NCBI GenBank assembly: GCA_021740025.1
Contig: JAIPAN010000045.1
Location: 1-7,792, forward strand
Length of the DNA: 7,792 bases
From: Sphingobacteriaceae bacterium
Lineage (GTDB): Bacteria > Bacteroidota > Bacteroidia > Sphingobacteriales > Sphingobacteriaceae
Direction of reading: 5' to 3'
Shown: one piece after another, positions 1-7,029 of the stretch
Position numbering within the stretch: position 1 is the first letter of the stretch
Layout of the letters: the number at the start of each line of letters is the position of its first letter
Position numbers and translations under genes: made by a program
The notes under the pieces: generated by a model
Seen by the model: the letters and a program-made list of their open reading frames with translations, nothing else
Told to the model about the DNA's origin: nothing
Databases searched by the model: none

Positions 1-2634
1 ATCGGCAATGCTACTTAATCCTAATGAAAAATTACAATAAAATTCCGTTTCTCTACCTGTAAACGAAACTTGTGTAAGGTTACCGTTAAAAGATATTGTA
101 CCAATGGCTTCATTACCTACCAAGGTAGAAGTAGTACTTCCGGTTGGGGTACCAACAAAAGCACCGTTAGACTTTAAAATAACACCCGGTTGCGATAAAT
201 CGAGGGTTTTATTTAATGAATTGATAAAGAAACGGGGGTTATTTACTGGTCTATCAAAAACAAATTTATGTTCGCCCAAGGTGCTCGAACGAAACGTTGA
301 GTTAAATGGATTACCGGTTGGTGTTGGGCCCCAATGTGCTGTTCCACCATATGGATTATCGCGATATTGAAGGATGGAATTGCTTGAATTGGTTACCGTT
401 ACATTTACAATAGTGCCGGCAACATCAATAGTTCCCTTTAATTCGCCATTTACATACGAGTTCCATTGTACAAAATAAAATGGAGATGGATCGACCGTAT
501 TACTCACACCTGTACTGGCCGAACAATCTAATTCGTCGGTATCGGGTATGCCATCGTTATCGTCGTCGGTGTCGGTGGCATCCAAAATGCCATCGCCATC
601 GAAATCTCTTATAATAAAAGTAAAACCTGGTATAGATGTAGAAACATCGCTATTAGCTATTTCTACCAAGCCAGAAGTACCTGCACCAACAACCGCCTCA
701 ATTTTGGTATCGCTAACTACTGTAAAAGAAGAAGCGGCCGTACCACCAAAACTAACCGATGTTATGTTTGTAAAGTTAGTACCAGTAATAGTTACAGTTT
801 CACCTATACCGGCTGTACTTGGGCTAAAAGAAGTAATTACAGGCATTGCTGAAAAGGTTATACCACCTCTTGAACTGTAAGCAGTACCACACGATCCGTT
901 GATTAATACCGCACGGTAAAGCGTAGTAGTACTAATGTTGGAATAAGAATAGGTGGCGGCTGTATTGCTTATATCTGTCCAGTTAATACCACCATTAGTT
1001 GACGATTGCCATTTGCTAATGGTACCCGTGTAACCGCTAAGGGTTAAAGTACCCGAATGTGGGGTAGAATCATAGTAGGTTACAGCGCTCATAGTACCGC
1101 CAACTGGTGGTGTACCAGATGTAACCGTAATAGGGTACGCTGTAGAATTCACTGCAGCGCCACAACCAGCGGTTTCTACTACAGCTCGGTAATAATATGT
1201 ACCTGCAGTTGTTAGGGTTTCAATTAAATTGGTGGTGGTATTGGCAATATCTGTCCAATTGCTGTTATCGGTAGAAATTTGCCATTTTACTACATCGCCT
1301 TTTTTACCCGATAATGTAAGGTTAACTTCACCACCAGCACAAATGCTATTATTTTGTGCAGTAACATTACCAGAAGCGGTAGCATTAACCGTAAGGGTAA
1401 CGCTGGCCGTATACACTGTACCTCCACCACAACTTACTATAGCTCTATAATAGGTAGTTTGGCTAACGTTAGTAGCCGTGTAGGTATTGGTTGTATTATT
1501 GATGGTAGTTCCGGTGGTATAAAAATTATCAAACGATGATTCCCAACGAACTATTGAACCCGAATTACCTACCAAGGTTAAGGTAGTGGAGTTGCTACCG
1601 GTACATACGTTTATATTGCCTCCTGTAATGGAACCACTAGCCGCACCTAATACTTTAATTTCTTTTGTAAAACCTACAATGTTCGAAACATTATCGTCCG
1701 GAGAATCACCATATTCTATAAGTGTTCCAAGCCTCGGATTAATATTCAAGTCATTCCACCTACCTAAATTGCCAGAATACAATTGCGTATAATGCTCTGA
1801 ACCCGAATTGTTAGGTTCTCTACTGTTCCAATTGGCATAGGCACCCGTTAAAGTTACTGGATAAATATTGCCTTCAGTAAATTGCATGCCTTTTTCTGGA
1901 CCTGTAACCCAGTAATATTTTCCCTCGGCAGCGGCTTGGTTGGCATATACATCACGACCAAGAGCAGCATTAATTTCTAAATAATCGTCTGAGCCACCTA
2001 CCCAGGCATCGCTAGCCATTATTTTCCAGATATAATTATTTTCGGCAGCCGATGTAATGGTGGCCAAATAACCCACCCGGCCATTGTAACTTTTAGTTGC
2101 AGCATAGGCTTTGGCTTCTTTCCAATTTCTTGGGGTGGCATCAAACTCGTACCAGTGCCCTGTAAGTGGGTTGAGGAAGGAAGCACCCAAGTTAAACGTT
2201 ACAGAACGTTGCTCAGGGTAGCAACTCAAACTGGTAGACTTTAAGGTAACTCGACGTAGTAATTCTTGCCAAACGCTTGCAGCGGCAGTACCACTAAATG
2301 ATAAAATACCACGGGTATTGTCGTACGATTGGGTAATGCCAGTAGGCAAAGAACCCTGTATATCTAAAATATCGCCTGTAGAACCAGGAACATAACCACC
2401 AGTTATAGAAACTTTACAGCCCGTTAAATCAGATGAAGTTGTTACAACAATATCTGGATCAACTACTGAGGCTGAGTTAGCGCTCACTGTTAAAACAGAA
2501 CCTGAGCCCGTAATACTGGCTGTACCTTGAGAAAAGGCATTATTTACTAAAATACCCGAAAAAGCTACTAATAAAATTAGCTTTAGAGTTAATTTTTTTA
2601 ACCCGTTTGGGGTATAAAAATTGATTGAATGCAT
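1..2634 (-). CDS. Secreted multidomain C-type-lectin-like / Ig-like repeat protein (3' end beyond window)
   Basis: The frame is open from the ATG at 2634 to base 1: 878 codons, no stop, so the C-terminus is missing. Residues 1-36 form a signal peptide (basic LKKLTLK, hydrophobic core, end AFSQ). Residues about 40-152 resemble a cadherin-like adhesin beta-sandwich (SYDNTRGILSFSGTA, then WQELLRRVTL). Residues about 159-309 are a C-type-lectin-like domain: GHWYEF start, WVGGSDD at 211-217, EPN at 273-275, WND at 293-295. Three Ig-like repeats follow (about 336-597), then an IPT/TIG domain (about 598-676), a thrombospondin-type-3 calcium segment (677-701) and an unrecognised region (702-878). In C-type lectins, EPN plus WND coordinate calcium and favour mannose/glucose-type sugars; binding here is inference. 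This layout is typical of type IX secretion cargo, but the sorting domain would lie outside the window. The gene starts 104 bp after the GH3 gene. It could be an adhesin or a glycan-capture protein; its exact role is unknown. Confidence 0.9.
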   Translation of the reverse strand, partial: MHSINFYTPNGLKKLTLKLILLVAFSGILVNNAFSQGTASITGSGSVLTVSANSASVVDPDIVVTTSSDLTGCKVSITGGYVPGSTGDILDIQGSLPTGITQSYDNTRGILSFSGTAAASVWQELLRRVTLKSTSLSCYPEQRSVTFNLGASFLNPLTGHWYEFDATPRNWKEAKAYAATKSYNGRVGYLATITSAAENNYIWKIMASDAWVGGSDDYLEINAALGRDVYANQAAAEGKYYWVTGPEKGMQFTEGNIYPVTLTGAYANWNSREPNNSGSEHYTQLYSGNLGRWNDLNINPRLGTLIEYGDSPDDNVSNIVGFTKEIKVLGAASGSITGGNINVCTGSNSTTLTLVGNSGSIVRWESSFDNFYTTGTTINNTTNTYTATNVSQTTYYRAIVSCGGGTVYTASVTLTVNATASGNVTAQNNSICAGGEVNLTLSGKKGDVVKWQISTDNSNWTDIANTTTNLIETLTTAGTYYYRAVVETAGCGAAVNSTAYPITVTSGTPPVGGTMSAVTYYDSTPHSGTLTLSGYTGTISKWQSSTNGGINWTDISNTAATYSYSNISTTTLYRAVLINGSCGTAYSSRGGITFSAMPVITSFSPSTAGIGETVTITGTNFTNITSVSFGGTAASSFTVVSDTKIEAVVGAGTSGLVEIANSDVSTSIPGFTFIIRDFDGDGILDATDTDDDNDGIPDTDELDCSASTGVSNTVDPSPFYFVQWNSYVNGELKGTIDVAGTIVNVTVTNSSNSILQYRDNPYGGTAHWGPTPTGNPFNSTFRSSTLGEHKFVFDRPVNNPRFFINSLNKTLDLSQPGVILKSNGAFVGTPTGSTTSTLVGNEAIGTISFNGNLTQVSFTGRETEFYCNFSLGLSSIAD
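532..606 (-). other. Thrombospondin type-3 calcium-binding segment
   Basis: Encodes residues 677-701, a dense Asp run of the form DFDGDGILDATDTDDDND followed by GIPDTDE. This matches the D.D.DG[IL].D..D.DDDNDG pattern of thrombospondin type-3 repeats, which bind calcium and are common linkers in secreted Bacteroidota proteins. It separates the IPT/TIG domain from the unrecognised C-terminal region. Confidence 0.85.
844..1629 (-). repeat. Three tandem Ig-like repeats within the large secreted protein
   Basis: Three units of about 82-88 residues lie at about 336-417, 418-505 and 511-597. Each carries a core of the form [RK]W[EQ].S followed about 25-30 residues later by YYRA or LYRA. Examples are RWESSFDN with YYRAIVSCG, KWQISTDN with YYRAVVETAGC, and KWQSSTNG with LYRAVLINGSCG. 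Units 1 and 2 have a cysteine near the start (C344, C432) and one near the end (C402, C491), suggesting one disulfide each. Unit 3 keeps only the late cysteine (C582). Such repeats usually act as stalks that hold binding domains away from the cell surface. Confidence 0.8.
1708..2160 (-). other. C-type-lectin-like domain (EPN/WND) within the large secreted protein
   Basis: Encodes residues about 159-309. The order of landmarks follows the C-type lectin fold: an opening GHWYEF strand, the helix-forming NWKEAKAYAA, LATITSAAENNYIW, then WVGGSDD, YYWVTGPE, YANWNSREPNN, a Glu at 280, RWND and the closing TLIEYGD strand. EPN and WND are the calcium- and sugar-contacting motifs of the mannose-type subgroup. 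The domain has no cysteines in this span, so it lacks the canonical disulfides of animal lectins, as is common in bacterial members. Calcium-dependent sugar binding is inferred, not shown. Confidence 0.82.
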
Positions 2635-2660
2635 GCGATTTGAATTTATTAAATGCGAAG

Positions 2661-2690
2661 TTATAAAATAATCAATAGTTATTTTTATAA
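2661..2690 (-). repeat. AT-only imperfect inverted repeat in the GH3-lectin gap
   Basis: The arms are 2661-2671 (ttataaaataa) and 2679-2690 (ttatttttataa), complementary except for one extra T, with a 7-base loop. The element lies in the 104-bp gap between the GH3 stop and the lectin-protein start. Because it contains only A and T in its stem it would be a weak hairpin. It could be a poor terminator, part of a 5' leader, or just AT-rich drift. I found no convincing Bacteroidota promoter (TTTG ... TAnnTTTG) at proper spacing in this gap. Confidence 0.35.
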
Positions 2691-2738
2691 AATTATGCCA
2701 ATGTATATTAAGTTCTTGTTAATTACCCGTAAACAAAT

Positions 2739-5000
2739 TTAGTTTAGCTTAAACACAGTGCGCAAACCAGACACCGAATTGCCACCCAGCAAGAGTTCAA
2801 ATTCGCCAGGTTCAACAATAAAATTACCCTCTGGAGTATAGAAGCCTAAGTCTTGTTTGCTTAAGTTAAATTCGACTAATTTTGTTGCACCAGCTTGTAG
2901 AAATACTTTCTGAAAAGCTTTTAGCTCTAAAACAGGGCGAACGGTACTGGCCACTTTATCACGTATATAAAGCTGTACCACTTCCTCACCAGCATATGTA
3001 CCCGAATTAGTCAGTTGAACACTAGCTTGAATAGTTCCATTGGCAGTCCAGCTGGTTTGTAAATTACTATACGCAAATTGGGTATAGCTTAAGCCAAAAC
3101 CAAAGGGATACAAGGCATCGTTAGATTCATCGGTATAGTGCGACCAAAATACTTCGGTTTTAGGGCCCGGACGGCCCGTAGAAAAATGATTGTAATACAA
3201 AGGCATTTGTCCCACACTTCGAGGGAAACTCATGGGTAGCTTTCCGCTCGGATTATAGTCGCCAAACAATACCTGTGTAAGTGCAGTACCTGTGGTGGTG
3301 CCCAATTGCCAAGCCTCCACAATAGCTGGTATATGGGTATTGGCCCAGGTTAACACCAAGGGGCGGCCACTCATTACCACTAAAACAATTTTTTTATTTA
3401 CTCGGTACACTGCTTCTAAAAGTTGCTGTTGTACACCAGGTAAATCTAAATTACTGCGGCTACGACCCTCACCCGATTGCATACCGTGTTCGCCTAAAAC
3501 CATAATAACTACTTCGCTGTTTTTGGCCAAGGCCACTGCTGCGGCAAAACCCGTAGTATCGGTTGTATTAATTTGTAGTTCTGCCGGAAAAGAAGCCTCG
3601 TTGGTAATAACATCTGCCCCTTTTGCATAGCTATATGAAATACCTGCTGCAGCTAATCCTTCGGTTACAGAAGTAGCCGAATTATCGTCGGATCCCATGC
3701 GCCAATTGCCCAATGGGCTATTTTTATCGGCTGCCAAAGCACCTATAACCGCTATATTTTTTTGTGATTTAGCTAAAGGAAGTAAGTTTTGCTCATTTTT
3801 TAATAATACGATTGATTTTTTAGCCATATCTAAGGCTGTTGCAATATGACTTGGGCTATACAGCTCTGTTTTCTCCCGTTTTGCATCGCAATATTTATAG
3901 GGATTTTCGAATAAACCCAATTCGAATTTAATGCGTAATATTCTGCTTACCGCATCATCAATTACACGTATAGCAACCTTGCCTTCTTCTACTAACGTTT
4001 TGAGGTGGCTAATGTACGCATACGATTCCATGTCCATATCGCTACCCGCATTGGCAGAAAGTTCGGTAACCTGTTTTAAATCTGTGGCAAAGCCGTGGTC
4101 AATCATTTCTAAGCCCGAGCCCCAATCGGAAACCACAAAGCCTTTAAAGCCCCATGCATTTTTAAGGATATCTCTTTGTAAAAATCTATTGGCAGTGGAG
4201 GGAACACCATTAATCACATTAAACGAATTCATAAACGTAGCAATTCCCGCATCGGAAGCTGCCTTAAAGGGTGGTAATATGGTATTGTACAAAGTATAAG
4301 TGCCTATATCTACGGTATTGTAGTCTTTGCCAGATTCAGCAAATCCATAGGCAGCAAAATGCTTGGCACAGGCTGCAATAGATGTTTTATCTGCTAAGGA
4401 TTTTCCTTGAAAGCCCCTAACTCTAGCCTGGGCTATAAGCGAACCTAAATGCGGATCTTCTCCAGAACCTTCCATTACCCTGCCCCAACGGGCATCGCGG
4501 GTAATATCAACCATGGGTGCAAAAGTCCAATTTACACCAACGGCACTGGCTTCTTCGGCAGCCATTCGGGCCGATTGTTCAATGGCTTGTAAATCCCAAC
4601 TGGCTGCTTCGGCCAAGGGAATTGGAGAGAGGGTTTTATACCCGTGAATAACATCCGAGCCAAATAGTAATGGAATGCCTAAACGGGTTTGCTTTACGGC
4701 AATTTCCTGTAATTTACGTACTTCGGCAACACCGCGAACATTTAATACAGCACCAACTAGGCCGCTTTTTAAATGATCATATTTGAGTTTAGCACTGCCA
4801 TCTTTGGGTGCCGGTCCCGTTGCTTCATAAAAACCATTGTACTGATTCATTTGTCCAATTTTTTCATCCAAAGTCATTTTGGCTAACAAAGCTTTTACTT
4901 TGGTTTCAACGGGGTCGGCTACTACCTGCTGCTGTGCAAATACACCATTACTAAATGTAAAAAAGAGAAAAGCGAAACAAATGTAGAATAGGTTTTTCAT
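2739..5000 (-). CDS. bglX: Secreted GH3 beta-glucosidase, BglX type
   Basis: Glycoside hydrolase family 3 enzyme that removes terminal beta-linked glucose from oligosaccharides, expected in the periplasm. I start at the ATG at 5000, giving 753 residues, because MKNLFYICFAFLFFTFSNGVFA then reads as a clean signal peptide ending FA-QQQ. The open frame reaches back to an ATG at 5030, but that would place codons inside a palindromic hairpin and add ten residues before the signal peptide. Numbering from 5000: the N-terminal barrel includes KHFAAYG at about 213-219 and the nucleophile Asp292 in GFVVSDWGS. The second domain includes the probable acid/base Glu511 in QSGEGRSR. A fibronectin-III-like domain (about 665-745, GEEVVQLYIRD) ends the protein. 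Length is close to E. coli BglX. It follows GH16 in the same direction, fitting the final step of beta-glucan breakdown. Linkage preference cannot be read from the sequence. Confidence 0.95.
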   Translation of the reverse strand: MKNLFYICFAFLFFTFSNGVFAQQQVVADPVETKVKALLAKMTLDEKIGQMNQYNGFYEATGPAPKDGSAKLKYDHLKSGLVGAVLNVRGVAEVRKLQEIAVKQTRLGIPLLFGSDVIHGYKTLSPIPLAEAASWDLQAIEQSARMAAEEASAVGVNWTFAPMVDITRDARWGRVMEGSGEDPHLGSLIAQARVRGFQGKSLADKTSIAACAKHFAAYGFAESGKDYNTVDIGTYTLYNTILPPFKAASDAGIATFMNSFNVINGVPSTANRFLQRDILKNAWGFKGFVVSDWGSGLEMIDHGFATDLKQVTELSANAGSDMDMESYAYISHLKTLVEEGKVAIRVIDDAVSRILRIKFELGLFENPYKYCDAKREKTELYSPSHIATALDMAKKSIVLLKNEQNLLPLAKSQKNIAVIGALAADKNSPLGNWRMGSDDNSATSVTEGLAAAGISYSYAKGADVITNEASFPAELQINTTDTTGFAAAVALAKNSEVVIMVLGEHGMQSGEGRSRSNLDLPGVQQQLLEAVYRVNKKIVLVVMSGRPLVLTWANTHIPAIVEAWQLGTTTGTALTQVLFGDYNPSGKLPMSFPRSVGQMPLYYNHFSTGRPGPKTEVFWSHYTDESNDALYPFGFGLSYTQFAYSNLQTSWTANGTIQASVQLTNSGTYAGEEVVQLYIRDKVASTVRPVLELKAFQKVFLQAGATKLVEFNLSKQDLGFYTPEGNFIVEPGEFELLLGGNSVSGLRTVFKLN

Positions 5001-5012
5001 AAATGAAGTTAT

Positions 5013-5051
5013 AAAAACATGCATTTGCACCTTTAAAGGTGCAAATGCATG
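5013..5051 (-). terminator. Perfect 34-bp palindrome plus T-run: intrinsic terminator or attenuator
   Basis: Bases 5018-5051 are an exact palindrome centred on TTTAAA between 5034 and 5035; each 17-base half is the reverse complement of the other. Read on the minus strand it is followed directly by five Ts (5017-5013), the form of a Rho-independent terminator. It begins 15 bp after the GH16 stop codon and ends 12 bp before the GH3 start. In that place it could end or reduce transcription into GH3, or protect the 3' end of the upstream mRNA. A perfect dyad could also be a binding site for a dimeric regulator. No T-run follows it on the plus strand. Confidence 0.75.
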
Positions 5052-5066
5052 AAAAGAAAGTCCTTA

Positions 5067-6116
5067 TTATTTATAAATACGAATGTAATCAACCTCCATG
5101 GTGGAGCTAGTAAAAGACGGATCTACAGTACCACCAAAAGTACCGCCCATAGCCACATTTAAAATCAGGAAAAACTCTTGATTAAAGGGCAAAGAATTGG
5201 AATTGGCGACGGTATGTATCAATTGATCATCCACATAAATTCTGATATTAGTAGCAGACCAATCTACACTATATACATGGAATTCGGTTGATGCATTACT
5301 GATAACGCGGGTAGAGCCATCGGGGTTACCACCAAAACGACCTGGGTAATGGAGTGTTCCATGTATCCGATTTTGATCGTTTCCTTTATGCTCCATAATA
5401 TCAATTTCTCCACAATTTGGCCAACCCACTGCATCAATATTATTGCCCAACATCCACAATGCTGGCCAAGTACCCCCACCTACAGGCAATTTTGCACGAA
5501 TATCTATACGGCCATATTTTACCGAAAACTTTCCTTTTGATAATAAACGGGTAGAGGTAAAAGCGAAACCATTTGAGTTTTCACGTTTGGCTGTAATTTT
5601 AAGCGTGCCGCCACTTACCACCACATTGCTGCTGTTTTGGGTATAATATTGTAATTCTTGATTGCCCCAACCACCTTGGCCGTTACCCAAATCGTAACCC
5701 CAAGTAGCTGTACTAGGTGCACCGTTTACATCAAATTCTTCTGCCCAATATAAGGTTGGAGCGCCGGGAACTACCGTAACCGAAACTGAAATGGTTTTAG
5801 AAACAGATTGTCCGTTGCTACTGGTGGCACTTACCACCACACTAAAGGTATTGGTACCAGAAAGGCTATACTTATGGGTTATTATGCCTGTTGGTTCGGT
5901 TCGGGTAACACCATCGCCAAAAACAAAACCGTATGAGGCCGCATTGCTAGCTGTGGCGGTAAAGCTTACGTTGCCACTACCATCGGTACTTACCTGCGTA
6001 ACTACTTGCAAATTGGCGGGGCCTGATGGTTTAGCACTATCGGCCCCGGCCTTGCTACAAGCCATAAAAAAACATGAAAATAAAAGAAATGCGATTAGTT
6101 TTTTTGAATACGACAT
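5067..6116 (-). CDS. Lipoprotein GH16 endo-beta-1,3-glucanase (laminarinase type) with PKD domain
   Basis: A 349-residue surface or periplasmic endo-glucanase. Residues 1-20 are a lipoprotein signal (KKLIAFLLFSCFFMAC, lipid Cys20). A PKD domain spans about 38-115, with FGDG at 66-69 and HKYSLSGT at 81-88. The GH16 catalytic domain spans about 121-349 and starts YWAEEFD. The active-site motif is EIDIME at 237-242: nucleophile Glu237, Asp239, acid/base Glu242. The Met insertion in this motif is the laminarinase-type beta-bulge form, distinct from the EIDIE form of lichenases. GWGNQELQYYT (149-159) and TWPALWML (216-223) are also typical of laminarinases. The start lies 2 bp after the stop of the preceding lipoprotein gene, suggesting translational coupling. 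Expected substrate is laminarin or a similar beta-1,3- or mixed-linked glucan; the precise specificity is inferred. Confidence 0.95.
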   Translation of the reverse strand: MSYSKKLIAFLLFSCFFMACSKAGADSAKPSGPANLQVVTQVSTDGSGNVSFTATASNAASYGFVFGDGVTRTEPTGIITHKYSLSGTNTFSVVVSATSSNGQSVSKTISVSVTVVPGAPTLYWAEEFDVNGAPSTATWGYDLGNGQGGWGNQELQYYTQNSSNVVVSGGTLKITAKRENSNGFAFTSTRLLSKGKFSVKYGRIDIRAKLPVGGGTWPALWMLGNNIDAVGWPNCGEIDIMEHKGNDQNRIHGTLHYPGRFGGNPDGSTRVISNASTEFHVYSVDWSATNIRIYVDDQLIHTVANSNSLPFNQEFFLILNVAMGGTFGGTVDPSFTSSTMEVDYIRIYK

Positions 6117-6124
6117 TCCTATTT
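6117..6124 (-). promoter_or_regulatory. Coupled stop/start junction with AGGA-like ribosome site
   Basis: Minus-strand reading is AAATAGGAATG: the TAG stop of the PKD lipoprotein (6121-6119) is followed by GA and then the GH16 ATG at 6116. The stop itself forms part of an AGGA purine run, though it sits closer to the ATG than an ideal Shine-Dalgarno. This supports re-initiation by the same ribosomes and a fixed ratio of the two proteins. Confidence 0.5.
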
Positions 6125-7009
6125 TACTTTAAATTTCTGATACCAGGCATTTCCATCAGCACCTACACTGCGAACAAACATGTTGGTATTTGTTATCGAC
6201 AAAATTTCATATGTATTTGCACCTACCCCCCAACTTAATAAACCATGGTCAGGTACCATAAATTGTACTCGGGTTGAATTTGCAGAAGTGGAAGCAGAAG
6301 TTGCATCAGAAAAAGCTAAGGTTTTGGTACCTGAGCTATCGAAGCTATTTATACCACCACCTAAGCCATAATAACCAGCATAATCGGGTACAATAAAGGT
6401 ATCTCCTTTATTATCCAATACAAAGGAAATAGAATTAGCTCCTGTTTTGGTAAAACTAAGTTCGTCATTATACTCAGGAGCCGTTCTGGAATTGGGGCCT
6501 GCAGCATACCATTCTGGATAGAAAGAACCAGCAGGACCAATACCAAAATGTGCTGGTGCATCTTTATCGGCTACCCAGATTTTGGAGGTTCCTCCTGTTA
6601 AGGAAGTCATAATGTTAGCCGGAATGTCGAATAAGGTTAATACCGTTATCTTTTTAGTTATGGTTGATACGTTTCCACCAGTACCGTTTGCGGTAGCCGT
6701 AATTACATAATCAAAAGTGCCGGGTAAGGCGTATTTGTGCACATGGCTGCCGGGAGATAGCATTTTTACTTGCCCATCGCCAAAATTAACTTTAAAATTA
6801 ATAACATTATCAGCGGCTAAGTTGATGGTAACATTTCCAGATCCATCGCCAGTAGGTTTAGAAACACTATAGCCCTGTAAACTGGTGTTTAAAGCTAAAG
6901 CGGTAGGTGATTTTAAATCACCAAAGTTATATTCTTCTTTTTTGCAGGCGCTAAATAACGTGATGCACCCGATTGCACAAAGAATGAATGATTTTACGAT
7001 TGTTTTCAT
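6119..7009 (-). CDS. PKD-domain lipoprotein, probable surface glycan-binding protein
   Basis: A 296-residue lipoprotein: signal MKTIVKSFILCAIGCITLFSAC with lipid Cys22, followed by KKEE, an acidic stretch that fits outer-membrane export in Bacteroidota. A PKD domain covers about 45-123 (VNFGDGQ at 74-80, HKYALPGTFDY at 91-101). The C-terminal part, about 124-296, is a beta-rich domain that I do not match to a named family; it is aromatic-rich, with KIWVADKDAPAHFGIGP (143-159), FYPEWY (163-168) and a closing WYQKFKV. No glycoside hydrolase catalytic motif is visible. Its place just before GH16 in a PUL, and its lack of an enzyme signature, suggest a SusE/SusF-like role: holding beta-glucan at the cell surface. 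That role is inferred from position and layout. It begins 20 bp after the upstream gene, with no strong Shine-Dalgarno, so it is probably in the same operon. Confidence 0.85.
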   Translation of the reverse strand: MKTIVKSFILCAIGCITLFSACKKEEYNFGDLKSPTALALNTSLQGYSVSKPTGDGSGNVTINLAADNVINFKVNFGDGQVKMLSPGSHVHKYALPGTFDYVITATANGTGGNVSTITKKITVLTLFDIPANIMTSLTGGTSKIWVADKDAPAHFGIGPAGSFYPEWYAAGPNSRTAPEYNDELSFTKTGANSISFVLDNKGDTFIVPDYAGYYGLGGGINSFDSSGTKTLAFSDATSASTSANSTRVQFMVPDHGLLSWGVGANTYEILSITNTNMFVRSVGADGNAWYQKFKVK

Positions 7010-7029
7010 AATCTAATTCGTTTTATCTG

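Noticed and set aside
104..1792. Several plus-strand reading frames of 61-110 codons (104-370, 548-880, 1229-1450, 1354-1539, 1586-1792)
   Set aside because: They lie antisense to the continuous 878-codon minus-strand frame, whose product has clear domains. Their products are low-complexity Val/Pro/Ser-rich strings typical of shadows.
2635..2738. Bacteroidota-type promoter (TTTG and TAnnTTTG) before the lectin-protein gene
   Set aside because: Near matches TACATTGG and TAACTTCG occur on the minus strand, but each has a mismatch and neither has a TTTG or TTG at the usual 19-21 base spacing.
3292..4299. Plus-strand frames at 3292-3630 and 3931-4299
   Set aside because: Antisense to the GH3 catalytic and second domains; no recognisable protein features.
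5018..5051. Palindrome as a transposon end, attachment site or origin
   Set aside because: There is no transposase, integrase, target duplication or second copy nearby, and the position after a stop codon with a T-run fits a terminator better.
5264..6561. Frames at 5264-5479 (-), 5349-5540 (+), 5443-5646 (+), 5791-6132 (+), 6180-6371 (+) and 6361-6561 (-)
   Set aside because: All overlap the GH16 or PKD lipoprotein genes in other frames and show no domain or start context of their own.
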